Positions 22,683 through 30,270 of a stretch of 30,270 nucleotides of DNA are shown one piece after another. A program made the translations under genes and the position numbers. The stretch spans positions 1 through 30,270 of the forward strand of contig JANNFX010000171.1 in NCBI GenBank assembly GCA_031380225.1, read 5' to 3'. Numbering within the stretch: the first letter of the stretch is position 1; the number at the start of each line of letters is the position of its first letter. Below the pieces are notes generated by a model. That model made no database searches, was not told the DNA's origin, and saw only the letters and a list, made by a program, of their open reading frames with translations. This stretch comes from JANNFX01 sp031380225 (GTDB lineage Bacteria > Pseudomonadota > Alphaproteobacteria > Rhizobiales > Hyphomicrobiaceae).

Positions 22683-23771
22683 ATGAATATCGTTTCAACC
22701 ATCATGTCGTTGATCGGTCCGATGATCATCAACAAGATCGCATCAAACCTTGGTGTCAACCAGGGCATCGCTGGTAAAGCCATCTCGGCGATCGTACCTG
22801 CAATCCTGGCCGGCATAATCGGCAAGTCTTCAACGCCGGCTGGCGCTGGTGCCTTAGCCTCGGCCCTCGGTAAGCAAGACACGGGAATTCTTGGTAACCT
22901 CGGCACTATGATCGGCGGCGCCGGTCAGCAGTCGATGATTGACAGTGGCAACAGCGTGCTCAGCTCGCTGCTGGGCGGCTCGCCGGCAAGCGCTTTGACC
23001 AATGCCATCGGAAAATTCGCTGGCCTCGGCAACAGCCAAAGCTCGTCGCTGATCGGCATGCTGGCGCCGGTTGTGCTTGGTAGCCTTGCGCAAACTTCGA
23101 AGGCAAGCAATCTCGACGCCTCGGGCCTGGCCGCAATGTTAGCCGGTCAGAAATCCAACGTCTTGGCTGCCATGCCTGCTGGGTTCTCGGATTTGCTAAC
23201 CGGCACCGGCTTACTCGATGGTCTGGGCAATGCGGCCAAGCCGGCGGCAACTGAAGCAGCCTCGCGACAGGTTTCGCACGTCGCTGATAGCAGTGGCGGC
23301 AGCATGATGCGTTTTGTCATTCCGGCGGCGCTGGCAGCACTCGCATTGATTTGGTTTACAAAAGGCCATCAAGAGAAGGCAATGGAAAAGCCGGCAGCAC
23401 CAATAGCATCGCCAGCTGCACCGGCTGCGAAAGAACCAGCCAAGATGGCACTGCCAGGTGTAGAGCTTCCGGGTCAAGTAACCGGCATCCTGGCGTCGCT
23501 AAAAGGCGCTTTGGGCGATGTGAAGGACGAGGCGACCGCCAAGACAGCTTTGCCGAAGCTCCAGGACATCTTGGGTCAGCTCGGTAAGGCCAAGACGGCT
23601 GCTGCTGCGCTGCCCGTAGAAGCCCGTAATCCGCTGATGGCGATGCTGAAGGATTCAATGCCGGGCGTCAGCTTGATCGTCGAAAAGGTTCTAGCTATTC
23701 CAGGCGTTGCAGGCGTGCTGAAGCCGGTTCTTGATCAAATCAATGCGGCGTTGGTCGCCATGGGCAAGTAA
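22683..23771 (+). CDS. DUF937 domain membrane protein, 362 aa
   Basis: The N-terminal two thirds carry a DUF937 (YidB-like) arrangement of Gly/Ala-rich helices: IGPMIINKIASNLGVNQGIA, then repeats such as SSLLGGSPASALTNAIG and SLIGMLAPVVLGSLAQ. A single transmembrane helix lies at about residues 210-226 (RFVIPAALAALALIWFT). An Ala/Pro linker (235-255) and a helical C-terminal domain (260-362) containing VTGILASLKGALGDVKDEAT follow. The repeated C-terminal helices rich in Ala/Leu/Lys suggest a periplasmic four-helix unit. Function is unknown. Start ATG 22683 follows AAAGG eight bases upstream. The stop is immediately followed by a perfect 14-bp hairpin. Its composition is very Ala/Gly/Leu-rich compared with neighbours. 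Confidence 0.85.
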   Translation: MNIVSTIMSLIGPMIINKIASNLGVNQGIAGKAISAIVPAILAGIIGKSSTPAGAGALASALGKQDTGILGNLGTMIGGAGQQSMIDSGNSVLSSLLGGSPASALTNAIGKFAGLGNSQSSSLIGMLAPVVLGSLAQTSKASNLDASGLAAMLAGQKSNVLAAMPAGFSDLLTGTGLLDGLGNAAKPAATEAASRQVSHVADSSGGSMMRFVIPAALAALALIWFTKGHQEKAMEKPAAPIASPAAPAAKEPAKMALPGVELPGQVTGILASLKGALGDVKDEATAKTALPKLQDILGQLGKAKTAAAALPVEARNPLMAMLKDSMPGVSLIVEKVLAIPGVAGVLKPVLDQINAALVAMGK

Positions 23772-23823
23772 TACCAGCCCGCAGAAAGCTTGACTCTTGG
23801 TTCGACAGACTGCGGGCTGGTAT
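23771..23823 (+). terminator. Hairpin after the DUF937 gene (probable terminator)
   Basis: ATACCAGCCCGCAG (23771-23784) pairs perfectly with 23810-23823 over 14 bp, followed by a T-rich TCTCTTTGCTTT. The loop is 25 nt. The arm starts at the last base of the stop codon. It resembles the arm of the hairpin at 23868-23907 (ATACCAG-CCGCA shared). Confidence 0.75.
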
Positions 23824-23831
23824 TCTCTTTG

Positions 23832-23866
23832 CTTTGCGCGCGGCCGCCCCACCAACCCCGCGCGCG
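23832..23866 (+). repeat. 35-bp GC-rich core repeat, copy 2
   Basis: Identical to 14245-14279, same strand. It sits between two long perfect hairpins (23771-23823 and 23868-23907). In both copies the left hairpin ends in AT or TAT, followed by a short TCTT-type spacer. Confidence 0.93.
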
Positions 23867-23867
23867 G

Positions 23868-23907
23868 ATACCAGACCGCACAAGTCAGTACTTGTGCGGT
23901 CTGGTAT
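23868..23907. repeat. Perfect 18-bp hairpin
   Basis: ATACCAGACCGCACAAGT (23868-23885) pairs completely with 23890-23907 around a 4-nt CAGT loop. No T-tract follows on plus (AAATCTGTTC). On minus it is followed by the GC-rich core. It is too stable to be chance, and may act in termination, RNA processing or DNA cruciform formation. Confidence 0.85.
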
Positions 23908-23945
23908 AAATCTGTTCTGATTGCAAAGTTCAAATACTGAACTGG

Positions 23946-23973
23946 AAAAGGCCCTCCGCAACGGGGCCTTTTT
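23946..23973. terminator. Bidirectional intrinsic terminator
   Basis: AAAAGGCCC (23946-23954) pairs with GGGCCTTTT (23964-23972) around a 9-nt loop. T-runs occur on both strands. It would end tRNA-Lys transcripts coming from the right and any read-through from the DUF937 gene on the left. Confidence 0.85.
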
Positions 23974-24051
23974 CATTTGATTCCGAACCAAGCGCACAAT
24001 GGCTGAAGAGCGTTTTTTTACTCGACGGAAAAGCCTCAGCTGTTGAAAGTT

Positions 24052-24127
<76 letters not shown>

Positions 24128-24180
24128 GCCGTCCAGCTGGCGCCGTCCCGTTCGATCGCGGGTAAAGCGGCATTCCGGAC

Positions 24181-24205
24181 AAAAAACGGGGCTCAAACGA
24201 GCCCC
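24181..24205 (-). terminator. Intrinsic terminator after rodA
   Basis: On the minus strand GGGGCTC and GAGCCCC form a 7-bp stem around GTTT, followed by GTTTTTT. It starts 17 bp beyond the rodA stop and ends the mreB-rodA operon before tRNA-Lys. Confidence 0.9.
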
Positions 24206-24221
24206 ATTCGCGCTCCGTCTA

Positions 24222-25463
24222 TCACCGCAGCCTGACCCTGTCCAGCACTCGCTTTGGCACGATGCCGAGGATTCCAGCCATTGGCGCACCCGCGGCCGTC
24301 AGGCGCTCACCTGTCGCAGGGTGGAAGCGGGACAAGGGAGACCAGAGCGGAGAATTGCGGTCGACGTCGGCAGCCATGGCGAGCCCGAGCCCAGCCATCA
24401 AAGTGGTCAGTGCCGTACCACCATAGGAGACGAATGGCAGCGGCACGCCAACGACTGGCACCATGCCGGTGACCATGGCGACATTGATGAAAATGTAGAG
24501 GAATATCGTCACTGCACTACCTGCAATGAGTAGCCGCGAGAACGGGTTCTGAGCACGAAGCGCCATCGCCAGCAACATGGACAACAGGGCCGCGTATATC
24601 GTCAGCAAAATGATGGCACCAACGAAACCCCACTCCTCAGCGTACATGGTGAAAATAAAGTCGGTCTGCTTTTCGGGAAGGAAATCGAGTTGGCTTTGCG
24701 TGCCCTGCATGAAGCCCTTGCCGGATATGCCGCCCGATCCCAACGCGATCTTTGATTGCGTAATGTGATAGCCAGCGCCAAGCGGGTCTTTGTCGGGGTC
24801 AAGGAAGATTTCGACCCGGCGGCGCTGGTAGTCATGCATCGCCGCCCAAATGTAAGGTGACGCCAAACCTAGGCCCGCAGCTCCGGCGGCGAAATAGACA
24901 GACGACACGCCAGCTAAAAACATCAACGAGACGCCAAGCGCCGCAAACAGTGACGCGGATCCAAGGTCGGGCTGTCTCAGTGTAAATAGCACCGGCACAA
25001 ATATCAGCACCAACGGTGCAATGACGCACTTCAGTCTCGACACATCTTCGGGCGCGACTGCCTGGTAATAGCGCGCCAACGCCAACACCAATCCGACTTT
25101 CATGAGTTCAGAGGGCTGTATCGTCAGGCCACCAAGACTGAGCCAGCGCTTCGCACCAAGCGCCTCTGATCCAAACAACGGCACTAAGACCAAAAGACCG
25201 AGCGCTAAACCGTAGGCCGGATATGCAATGCGCGACCATATCGTGACCGGCACTTGCGCCATCACCAGCACCGCAGTCGCGGCCGCCAAAAAGCGTAACA
25301 CATGAGCTTCGGCCCAGACCTCGGTCCGGCCACCGGCAACGGAATACAAAGCCGTTGCGCCAAAGGCGGCTAGTACCGCGACGAGCATCAACAGCGCCCA
25401 CGGAAATTGCCACAGCTTCTCGGTCGCAGACAAGCGGCGCACTGGCATGTATTGGTCAACCAT
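24222..25463 (-). CDS. rodA: Rod-shape-determining protein RodA (SEDS glycosyltransferase), 413 aa
   Basis: Polytopic inner-membrane peptidoglycan glycosyltransferase that works with PBP2 in cell elongation. It starts MVDQYMPVRRLSATEKLWQF and has about ten hydrophobic helices. SEDS landmarks include GAKRWLSLGGLTIQPSELMK, RQPDLGSA, ITQSKIALGSGGISGKGFMQ with GTQSQLDFLPEKQTDFIF, and the C-terminal GMVPVVGVPLPFVSYGGTAL. ATG 25461-25463 overlaps the mrdA stop by 8 bp, supporting coupling. A longer frame to 25616 overlaps mrdA heavily and is rejected. The final cytosolic tail is short. It is the last gene of the mreBCD-mrdA-rodA operon, closed by the terminator at 24181-24205. Confidence 0.96.
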   Translation of the reverse strand: MVDQYMPVRRLSATEKLWQFPWALLMLVAVLAAFGATALYSVAGGRTEVWAEAHVLRFLAAATAVLVMAQVPVTIWSRIAYPAYGLALGLLVLVPLFGSEALGAKRWLSLGGLTIQPSELMKVGLVLALARYYQAVAPEDVSRLKCVIAPLVLIFVPVLFTLRQPDLGSASLFAALGVSLMFLAGVSSVYFAAGAAGLGLASPYIWAAMHDYQRRRVEIFLDPDKDPLGAGYHITQSKIALGSGGISGKGFMQGTQSQLDFLPEKQTDFIFTMYAEEWGFVGAIILLTIYAALLSMLLAMALRAQNPFSRLLIAGSAVTIFLYIFINVAMVTGMVPVVGVPLPFVSYGGTALTTLMAGLGLAMAADVDRNSPLWSPLSRFHPATGERLTAAGAPMAGILGIVPKRVLDRVRLR

Positions 25464-27336
25464 TGCCGCCGCCTCCATCATCTGAGACCGATGGCATTGC
25501 CTTGGCGGCATTGACCTTCGACTTCGGGTAGGGGCGCGATACCGGATCGTCTGCCAAAATGTATTCGATAACGTCGCGAACCACGGGCGCGGCCGCAGCG
25601 CCGCCTCCGCCGCCATGCTCGATCACACACGCGATCGCGTAGCGCGGCGCGTTGGCGGGAAAGTAGGAGACGAATAATGCGTGATCACGATGCTCCCAAA
25701 TGTCCTCGGCATCGTCGTTTTGATCGTTGGTGCGGACTTGTGACGTTCCGGTCTTTCCAGCCACCAAAATGCGGCTGCCTGGAACTTGTGCTTCGGCGCC
25801 GGTGCCACCGGCTTCGTTGACCACGGCGATCATGCCCTCGCGGACCAGCGCCAACGCCTGCGTATCGAGACCCAGATCTTCAAAATCTGGAATGATACCT
25901 AGCTCCAGACGCACGATCACAGGCACAACCGCGCGGCCGGTCGCAATCCGCGCCGCCATGACCGCGAGTTGCAATGGCGTGGTACTGACATAGCCCTGAC
26001 CGATGCCAGCCAGAATTGTCTCACCGTCCAGCCAGCCGGCGCGGAATTCAGCGCGTTTCCAATCCGGATCCGGGATGATGCCGCGCTTTTGCTGCGGCAG
26101 TCCGCATTCATAAATTTGGCCGAGACCTAAGCGGCGCGCCATGGCGGCTATTTTCGAAATGCCAGTGCGATTGGCGGCGTTGTAGAAATAAACATCACAA
26201 CTTTCGCGCAATGCTTTGTGAAGATCAGCGGTCACGTGACCTTGCCGCTTCCAGCACCTGTATGTTTGCCCGGCAAGTTCAAACGAGCCACTGCAGTCGC
26301 ACTTGTCTTTGGCAGTAACCGCTCCGGCTTCAAGCGCTGCAAGCGCAGTGACCAATTTAAAGGTCGAACCGGGCGGATATAATCCGCCAATCGCGCGATT
26401 TAACAGCGGCTGATCTTCGCCATTCGACAATTGTTTCCATTCAGTCTCGTCAAGGCCCGCCGCTAAGTTGGCCGGATTGTAGCCCGGCGTCGAAGTCATG
26501 GCCACAATCTCACCAGTCGTGACATCCAGCACAACCAACGCTGCGCGGCGTTCCCGCGCCAAACGCGCCACGACCTTCTTTTGCAATTCAAGATCGACAG
26601 AAAGCACCACATCCGATCCTTGTACCGGCTCGATTTCCTCGAGATGGCGCACAATGCGGCCGCGCGAATCAACTTCGAATTTGCGTGTTCCACCCTTACC
26701 GCGCAGACCGAGCTCAAGTCCGCGTTCCACGCCGGACTTGCCAACTTTGACCGACTGCAGCCGCATCAGGGGATCGTCATCAAGAGCGTGACGCTCAACG
26801 CGGCCGACATAACCAACGATGTGCCCCATCGCGTCGCCATATTCGTAGGCGCGCCGGTGGGCACTGTTGGTTTCAACGCCCGGCAATTGCGGCGCGAGTA
26901 AATTGATCGCTGCAATTTGATCAAACGACAGATCGCTGGCGATGATCATCATCGAGCCGCGTGCCTGCTTTTGGGCCTTGGCGAGCAGTGTCGCTTGCTC
27001 CCCGGCCGGCAGGGTAACGATTTCGGAAATAAGCTTCAGAGTTTTCGGCAGATCGATTTCGCGAACCAGACGGACAGATGCGTTGTAATTCTCGTTGTTA
27101 TGAGCCAGCTCGATGCCAGCCCGGTCAAAAATGCGGCCGCGGACAGGAGCCAAAACTTTGAAGTCGATGCGGTTGTCCTCAGCGAGCGGCGCAAATCGCC
27201 CGCCTTCCATCACTTGCAGCTGATAGAGCCGTGTACCGAGAGCCGCGAAGCCAGCCGCTTGCACCAGCCCGAGCAGCAGAACGCGGCGCGTAAATCGCTC
27301 GCCCGATGGCAGATCTCGATGATCGCTACCAGCCAT
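25456..27336 (-). CDS. mrdA: Penicillin-binding protein 2, transpeptidase of cell elongation, 626 aa
   Basis: Class B PBP that cross-links new peptidoglycan with RodA. An N-terminal membrane anchor (RRVLLLGLVQAAGFAALGTRL, about residues 17-37) precedes the pedestal domain (VLAPVRGRIFDRAGIELAHN; SGVERGLELGLRGKGG). The transpeptidase domain has the Ser324-TFK box (PPGSTFKL), a Ser-Cys-Asp box (Ser379, in LRESCDVYFYN) and KTG at 528-530 (VAGKTGTSQV). CDCSG and YRCWKRQGHV match PBP2 zinc-loop-like cysteines. The C-terminal tail is Gly-rich (DDGGGGNG). ATG 27334-27336 lies 5 bp after mreD, and its 3' end overlaps rodA. Length is typical. Confidence 0.97.
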   Translation of the reverse strand: MAGSDHRDLPSGERFTRRVLLLGLVQAAGFAALGTRLYQLQVMEGGRFAPLAEDNRIDFKVLAPVRGRIFDRAGIELAHNNENYNASVRLVREIDLPKTLKLISEIVTLPAGEQATLLAKAQKQARGSMMIIASDLSFDQIAAINLLAPQLPGVETNSAHRRAYEYGDAMGHIVGYVGRVERHALDDDPLMRLQSVKVGKSGVERGLELGLRGKGGTRKFEVDSRGRIVRHLEEIEPVQGSDVVLSVDLELQKKVVARLARERRAALVVLDVTTGEIVAMTSTPGYNPANLAAGLDETEWKQLSNGEDQPLLNRAIGGLYPPGSTFKLVTALAALEAGAVTAKDKCDCSGSFELAGQTYRCWKRQGHVTADLHKALRESCDVYFYNAANRTGISKIAAMARRLGLGQIYECGLPQQKRGIIPDPDWKRAEFRAGWLDGETILAGIGQGYVSTTPLQLAVMAARIATGRAVVPVIVRLELGIIPDFEDLGLDTQALALVREGMIAVVNEAGGTGAEAQVPGSRILVAGKTGTSQVRTNDQNDDAEDIWEHRDHALFVSYFPANAPRYAIACVIEHGGGGGAAAAPVVRDVIEYILADDPVSRPYPKSKVNAAKAMPSVSDDGGGGNG

Positions 27337-27341
27337 CCGGT

Positions 27342-27857
27342 TTATGTGCCCCGTTCGAAGAGGACGTTACTGCGGCGCGGCGGCGTCGCATCAACGGCAC
27401 GGAACACAAACGAAAATAGCGGATGAGCGAGTGCGGCAGCCATCGCCCCCCAAACAAACGGTTGCCAATCGGCAATCTGCACTGAATAGAGTGACGTCAC
27501 CATCCATGCCGCTGCGGCGACTGCCGACATGGCCGCAAACAGCAAAAACCAACGCCGAATTGGCCCATCATGGGCAAACGGAGACGACAGCGCCGCCAGC
27601 ACATACGTCAGCAGATAGATCAGGGGCCAGAACCCGAGCGGACCATTCGTCAAGATGTCAAGTAACAGGCCAGCTGCGAATGCAAACCATTCTGGTACGG
27701 TTCCGGATTTGCCGCGCAATACCCAGTAATGAATGGCAACTGCAGGCAATAACGGCAATACGAAGCGGCTATCGGCTGGCACACCCCACGGCAACGCCGA
27801 CAGAACAACGAGAACCGCGACTGACAGGGGAGCTGTAATTTTTCCAAAAACTGTCAT
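27342..27857 (-). CDS. mreD: Rod-shape-determining protein MreD, 171 aa
   Basis: Small inner-membrane protein of the elongation complex. About five transmembrane helices are visible (for example ITAPLSVAVLVVLSALPWGV, WFAFAAGLLLDILTNGPLGF, PLIYLLTYVLAALSS, FLLFAAMSAVAAAAWMVTSL). The motif GLLLDILTNGPLGFWPLIYL is the characteristic MreD segment. It starts at ATG 27855-27857, 25 bp after the mreC stop, and ends 5 bp before mrdA. Sequence is poorly conserved in this family, so the order mreB-mreC-mreD-mrdA-rodA carries much of the support. Confidence 0.93.
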   Translation of the reverse strand: MTVFGKITAPLSVAVLVVLSALPWGVPADSRFVLPLLPAVAIHYWVLRGKSGTVPEWFAFAAGLLLDILTNGPLGFWPLIYLLTYVLAALSSPFAHDGPIRRWFLLFAAMSAVAAAAWMVTSLYSVQIADWQPFVWGAMAAALAHPLFSFVFRAVDATPPRRSNVLFERGT

Positions 27858-27882
27858 GATAACGCTTGCACCGGCTCCACGA

Positions 27883-28812
27883 TTACTTCGGCGCAGGTTC
27901 GGTTCGGCTCACCGCCGAAGTACCAGCATCGGCCGATCGCTCAGTTCGCTTTGCATCAGTTAGTTCAAGCTGTGGCGACTGATAAAACAGCACGCTGACA
28001 TATTCGAGTGTGTCGAGATTTGCATGTGGCTTCACCCGCAGACCGCGGACTGTCTCAACGACGGTCCCTATTCTTAAGCCACGCGGAAACAATCCGCCAA
28101 TACCTGACGTTACGACTTCGTCTCCAGCCGCGACTGTGATGTCGGCCGGAAGATAGGCCAATCGTGGCATGGCCCCATTGTCGCCGGCCAATACAGCGCG
28201 CGCGCCGTTTGTACCAATCAGCACTGGGATGCGGCTATTGAGATCGGTCAGCAGCAACAGCCGCGCTGCGACGCCACTTGCGTCAACAATCCGGCCAACA
28301 ATGCCGTCACCGGATAAGACTGGATATCCGGTTCGAATGTTCTGTTCGCGGCCAGCGTTTATGGTCGCACTTCTCACGAAGGCACCTGAGGAATGCGCGA
28401 CAACCCGCGCTGTTACGAAGTCCACTGTGGTTTCGCGCACCGTTCGCGAGAGCGCTGTAACTTCCTGAAGCTTGCGCTCAAGCTCCTTCGCGCGCCATTC
28501 CCAGCCTTTCAACTTCTGGTTCTCGTCACGAATTTTTTCCAGTTCGCGGCTGGCATCGAACATCGACGGCACTTGGCGGCCAGCCCAACGCAGGGGCTCA
28601 AACGGCTTGAACAAACTGGCAAGTACGGGTGCGACAAAACTATCGGTACGGTCGCGGAAGGATTGTATCGAATCGTGTCCGATCCGGCTTAGGACCAAAA
28701 GCACGAGCGACACCAAAATCAGCACCGGCAACATGGCCCGGAATCGCGGCCGCGGCCGCGCGGTTGCACCACGCGCTGGACTATAGCCAGGACTGCCGAA
28801 GCGTACGCTCAC
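27883..28812 (-). CDS. mreC: Rod-shape-determining protein MreC, 309 aa
   Basis: Bitopic periplasmic scaffold that activates PBP2/RodA. The cytosolic N-terminus is Arg-rich (MSVRFGSPGYSPARGATARP), followed by one membrane helix (MLPVLILVSLVLLVLSRI, about residues 27-44). A coiled coil (SRELEKIRDENQKLKGWEWR, about 90-125) precedes two beta-barrel-like domains (TARVVAHSSGAFVRSATINA; GYPVLSGDGIVGRIVDASGV; GDEVVTSGIGGLFPRGLRIG). The C-terminal tail after about residue 280 is Ser/Thr/Pro-rich. Start is GTG 28810-28812 with AGAGG eight bases upstream. It sits 86 bp after mreB and 25 bp before mreD. Confidence 0.95.
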   Translation of the reverse strand: MSVRFGSPGYSPARGATARPRPRFRAMLPVLILVSLVLLVLSRIGHDSIQSFRDRTDSFVAPVLASLFKPFEPLRWAGRQVPSMFDASRELEKIRDENQKLKGWEWRAKELERKLQEVTALSRTVRETTVDFVTARVVAHSSGAFVRSATINAGREQNIRTGYPVLSGDGIVGRIVDASGVAARLLLLTDLNSRIPVLIGTNGARAVLAGDNGAMPRLAYLPADITVAAGDEVVTSGIGGLFPRGLRIGTVVETVRGLRVKPHANLDTLEYVSVLFYQSPQLELTDAKRTERSADAGTSAVSRTEPAPK

Positions 28813-28898
28813 AAATCGACCTCTGCAGAACCATTCGAAAATACAAAACGATATCAGGACGAACGCACCATAACCTTCATAATCTCTAAATAAAAGCG

Positions 28899-29936
28899 TT
28901 ACGGACGGATCAGAAGATGTTCACGGGCCGGCAAACCAGCAAGCACCAGCGCTGAGCCTTTTACCACGCAATGCATTGGGTTTTCAGGCTTGACGAACTT
29001 GACCCCGATGCGGCGTTCTAGCTCCTCATCGAGCTTATCGAGCAGTGCTCCGCCACCCGTCAGACAAATACCGCGTTCGCAGATATCCGTAGAGACCTCT
29101 GGAGGCAATTCCTCGAGGGTGCGCTGCAAAAAGTCGCTCAATTCCTCAAGCGGCTTGTCGAGCGCTTCGGCTATATCATGTGATCCGAGTACAATGCTCT
29201 TAGGCCGCCCGGCTCGCAAATCGCGGCCGCGAATGTGGATCTCCGTGCCTCGTCCATCGGCGCCAGCCCATGCCGACCCGGCTTCGATTTTGATGCGCTC
29301 GGCGTTGGCCTCGCCAATCAGCAATTGATGCTCGCGGCGGACAAATCGGATGATGGCCTCATCCATTGCGTTTCCGGCGCAACGCAATGATCGCGCATCA
29401 ATGACGCCGCCAAGCGATAAAACTGCGACATCTGTAGTTCCGCCGCCGATATCGACGACCATGCTGGCCGCTGGTTCTTCGACCGCCAGTCCGGCGCCGA
29501 TGGCGGCTGCTACTGGCTCTTCGATGATGTAGACTTTACGCGCCCCAGCAGACACAGCTGTTTCATAGACAGCACGGCGTTCAACTGGTGTGGCGCCCGC
29601 TGGAACAGAAATCAAAATCCGCGGACGGCGAAAGCCCATTATCGTCTTGGTGCGGCCGATGAACTGGCGCAGCATTTCTTCGGTTGCAACAAAGTCAGCG
29701 ATAACACCGTCTCGCATCGGCCGGATGGTCTGAATATTTTCCGGCGTACGGCCGAGCATCATCTTGGCCTTCTGGCCAACCGCCAGAACTTCACGCGTCG
29801 CACCGCCGTTGCGCAGCGCAACAACTGAGGGTTCGTCAATGATGATGCCACGTCCACTCACATGCACCAATGTATTGGCGGTGCCGAGATCGATCGCGAT
29901 ATCGTCAGAAAATGCGCTTGAAACGTCGAGACGCAT
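28899..29936 (-). CDS. mreB: Actin-like cell-shape protein MreB, 345 aa
   Basis: Bacterial actin that forms membrane-bound filaments directing lateral wall growth. ATPase motifs are phosphate 1 (IAIDLGTANTLVHVSGRGII, about 13-32), phosphate 2 (VVDIGGGTTDVAVLSLGG) and adenosine (ICLTGGGALLDKLDEEL). The signature IEEPVAAAIGAGLAVEEPAA is also present. The N-terminal MRLDVSSAFSDD and C-terminal LIRP are usual. Length agrees with the family. Start ATG 29934-29936; AGAAGG lies about 16 nt upstream, farther than ideal. It is the first gene of the rod operon. The 247-bp gap to leuA should hold the promoter. Confidence 0.97.
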   Translation of the reverse strand: MRLDVSSAFSDDIAIDLGTANTLVHVSGRGIIIDEPSVVALRNGGATREVLAVGQKAKMMLGRTPENIQTIRPMRDGVIADFVATEEMLRQFIGRTKTIMGFRRPRILISVPAGATPVERRAVYETAVSAGARKVYIIEEPVAAAIGAGLAVEEPAASMVVDIGGGTTDVAVLSLGGVIDARSLRCAGNAMDEAIIRFVRREHQLLIGEANAERIKIEAGSAWAGADGRGTEIHIRGRDLRAGRPKSIVLGSHDIAEALDKPLEELSDFLQRTLEELPPEVSTDICERGICLTGGGALLDKLDEELERRIGVKFVKPENPMHCVVKGSALVLAGLPAREHLLIRP

Positions 29937-30110
29937 CCGCGGTGCCTGCTACCCTTCTGGTGCCAATGATCTGGCTAAGTCATTACCGTAAACGTTGCCC
30001 TGGATCCGTACTGTCCAGCATCAGAGTAAAGACCGCCAATCGGTGGCCCCCGGCATTAACCCTCCGAAATCTCAGTCGATTTAGGGCCGGAGTTTAGCCG
30101 AAAGGTGGTT

Positions 30111-30136
30111 CGTTCCAGCACTCTTATGCTGGAACG
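30111..30136. other. Hairpin between leuA and mreB
   Basis: CGTTCCAGCA pairs perfectly with TGCTGGAACG around a 6-nt loop. It lies 48 bp beyond the leuA stop. On the leuA strand no T-tract follows; on plus it is followed by ACACTTTTT. It may mark the leuA transcript end or stabilise the 3' end. Confidence 0.6.
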
Positions 30137-30183
30137 ACACTTTTTGCGTTTTGGAATAGTCGGGCTGAGCCAGCCAAAACACG

Positions 30184-30270
30184 CTAGCTCATCGCCTTTG
30201 CTGTTTTCTGTCGCTTTACCATGAGCTTGCTGAGTGCCGCTACATAGGCGCGAGCAGATGCAACCAAGGT
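30184..30270 (-). CDS. leuA: 2-isopropylmalate synthase, C-terminal end only (runs off the window)
   Basis: Only 28 residues and a TAG stop are visible: TLVASARAYVAALSKLMVKR followed by QKTAKAMS. The pattern T-L-V-A-S-A-R-A-Y-V-A-A-L-x-K-L-x-V-K-R is the C-terminal regulatory-domain end of bacterial LeuA, first enzyme of leucine synthesis. The frame is open to the window edge on the minus strand. It lies upstream of mreB on the same strand with a 247-bp gap, so it is probably a separate unit. Assignment rests on a short but distinctive match. Confidence 0.8.
   Translation of the reverse strand, partial: TLVASARAYVAALSKLMVKRQKTAKAMS

Noticed and set aside
25464..25616. N-terminal extension of RodA
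   Set aside because: It would overlap 153 bp of the mrdA 3' end. The extension lacks SEDS similarity, and the ATG at 25463 gives the usual coupled overlap.

Overview
The window is a chromosomal core segment of an alphaproteobacterium, most likely order Hyphomicrobiales (Rhizobiales). This placement is inferred from gene content: a PopZ-family (DUF2497) gene next to valS and tolC, an LdtR-type MarR regulator beside an L,D-transpeptidase, an Asp-type HemB, and an mreB-mreC-mreD-mrdA-rodA block below leuA. No phage, transposase or CRISPR was seen. Both end genes (valS, leuA) run off the window.

Layout. 1-6182 (minus): valS (C-terminus missing), two tandem PopZ-like genes, then a TolC-like outer-membrane efflux gene. 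6455-8652 (minus): a periplasmic L,D-transpeptidase and its probable regulator ldtR, separated by a strong terminator and a 41-bp direct repeat. 8819-11455: a 3-hydroxyisobutyryl-CoA hydrolase (minus) and, divergent from it, an extensin-like cell-wall protein carrying a repetitive insert. 11456-15932: hemB, ribA, ychF and a DUF3297 gene, interspersed with a nested-palindrome element and REP-like inverted pairs. 15980-22496 (mostly minus): a methylthioadenosine salvage region (class II aldolase, mtnA, an alpha/beta hydrolase, a zinc ribbon, apt and mtnP), interrupted by a small membrane protein, an outer-membrane barrel and a DUF2946 protein. 22683-24127: a DUF937 membrane protein, an unusual run of hairpins and tRNA-Lys(CTT). 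24222-29936 (minus): the rod-shape operon. 30184-30270: the tail of leuA.

How the genes work together. MtnP releases adenine and methylthioribose-1-phosphate, Apt recycles the adenine, MtnA isomerises the sugar phosphate, and the FucA-like aldolase could cleave the product to DHAP and a methylthio-aldehyde. That is the 'DHAP shunt' known from Rhodospirillum rubrum rather than the full methionine salvage pathway. The aldolase, mtnA, hydrolase and zinc-ribbon genes overlap end to start, so the last two are candidates for an undescribed accessory role. The envelope theme is strong: rod complex, L,D-transpeptidase with LdtR, extensin-like protein, TolC and PopZ paralogues.

The most unusual non-coding signal is a 35-bp GC-rich sequence found identically at 14245-14279 and 23832-23866, each copy flanked on both sides by unrelated hairpins.
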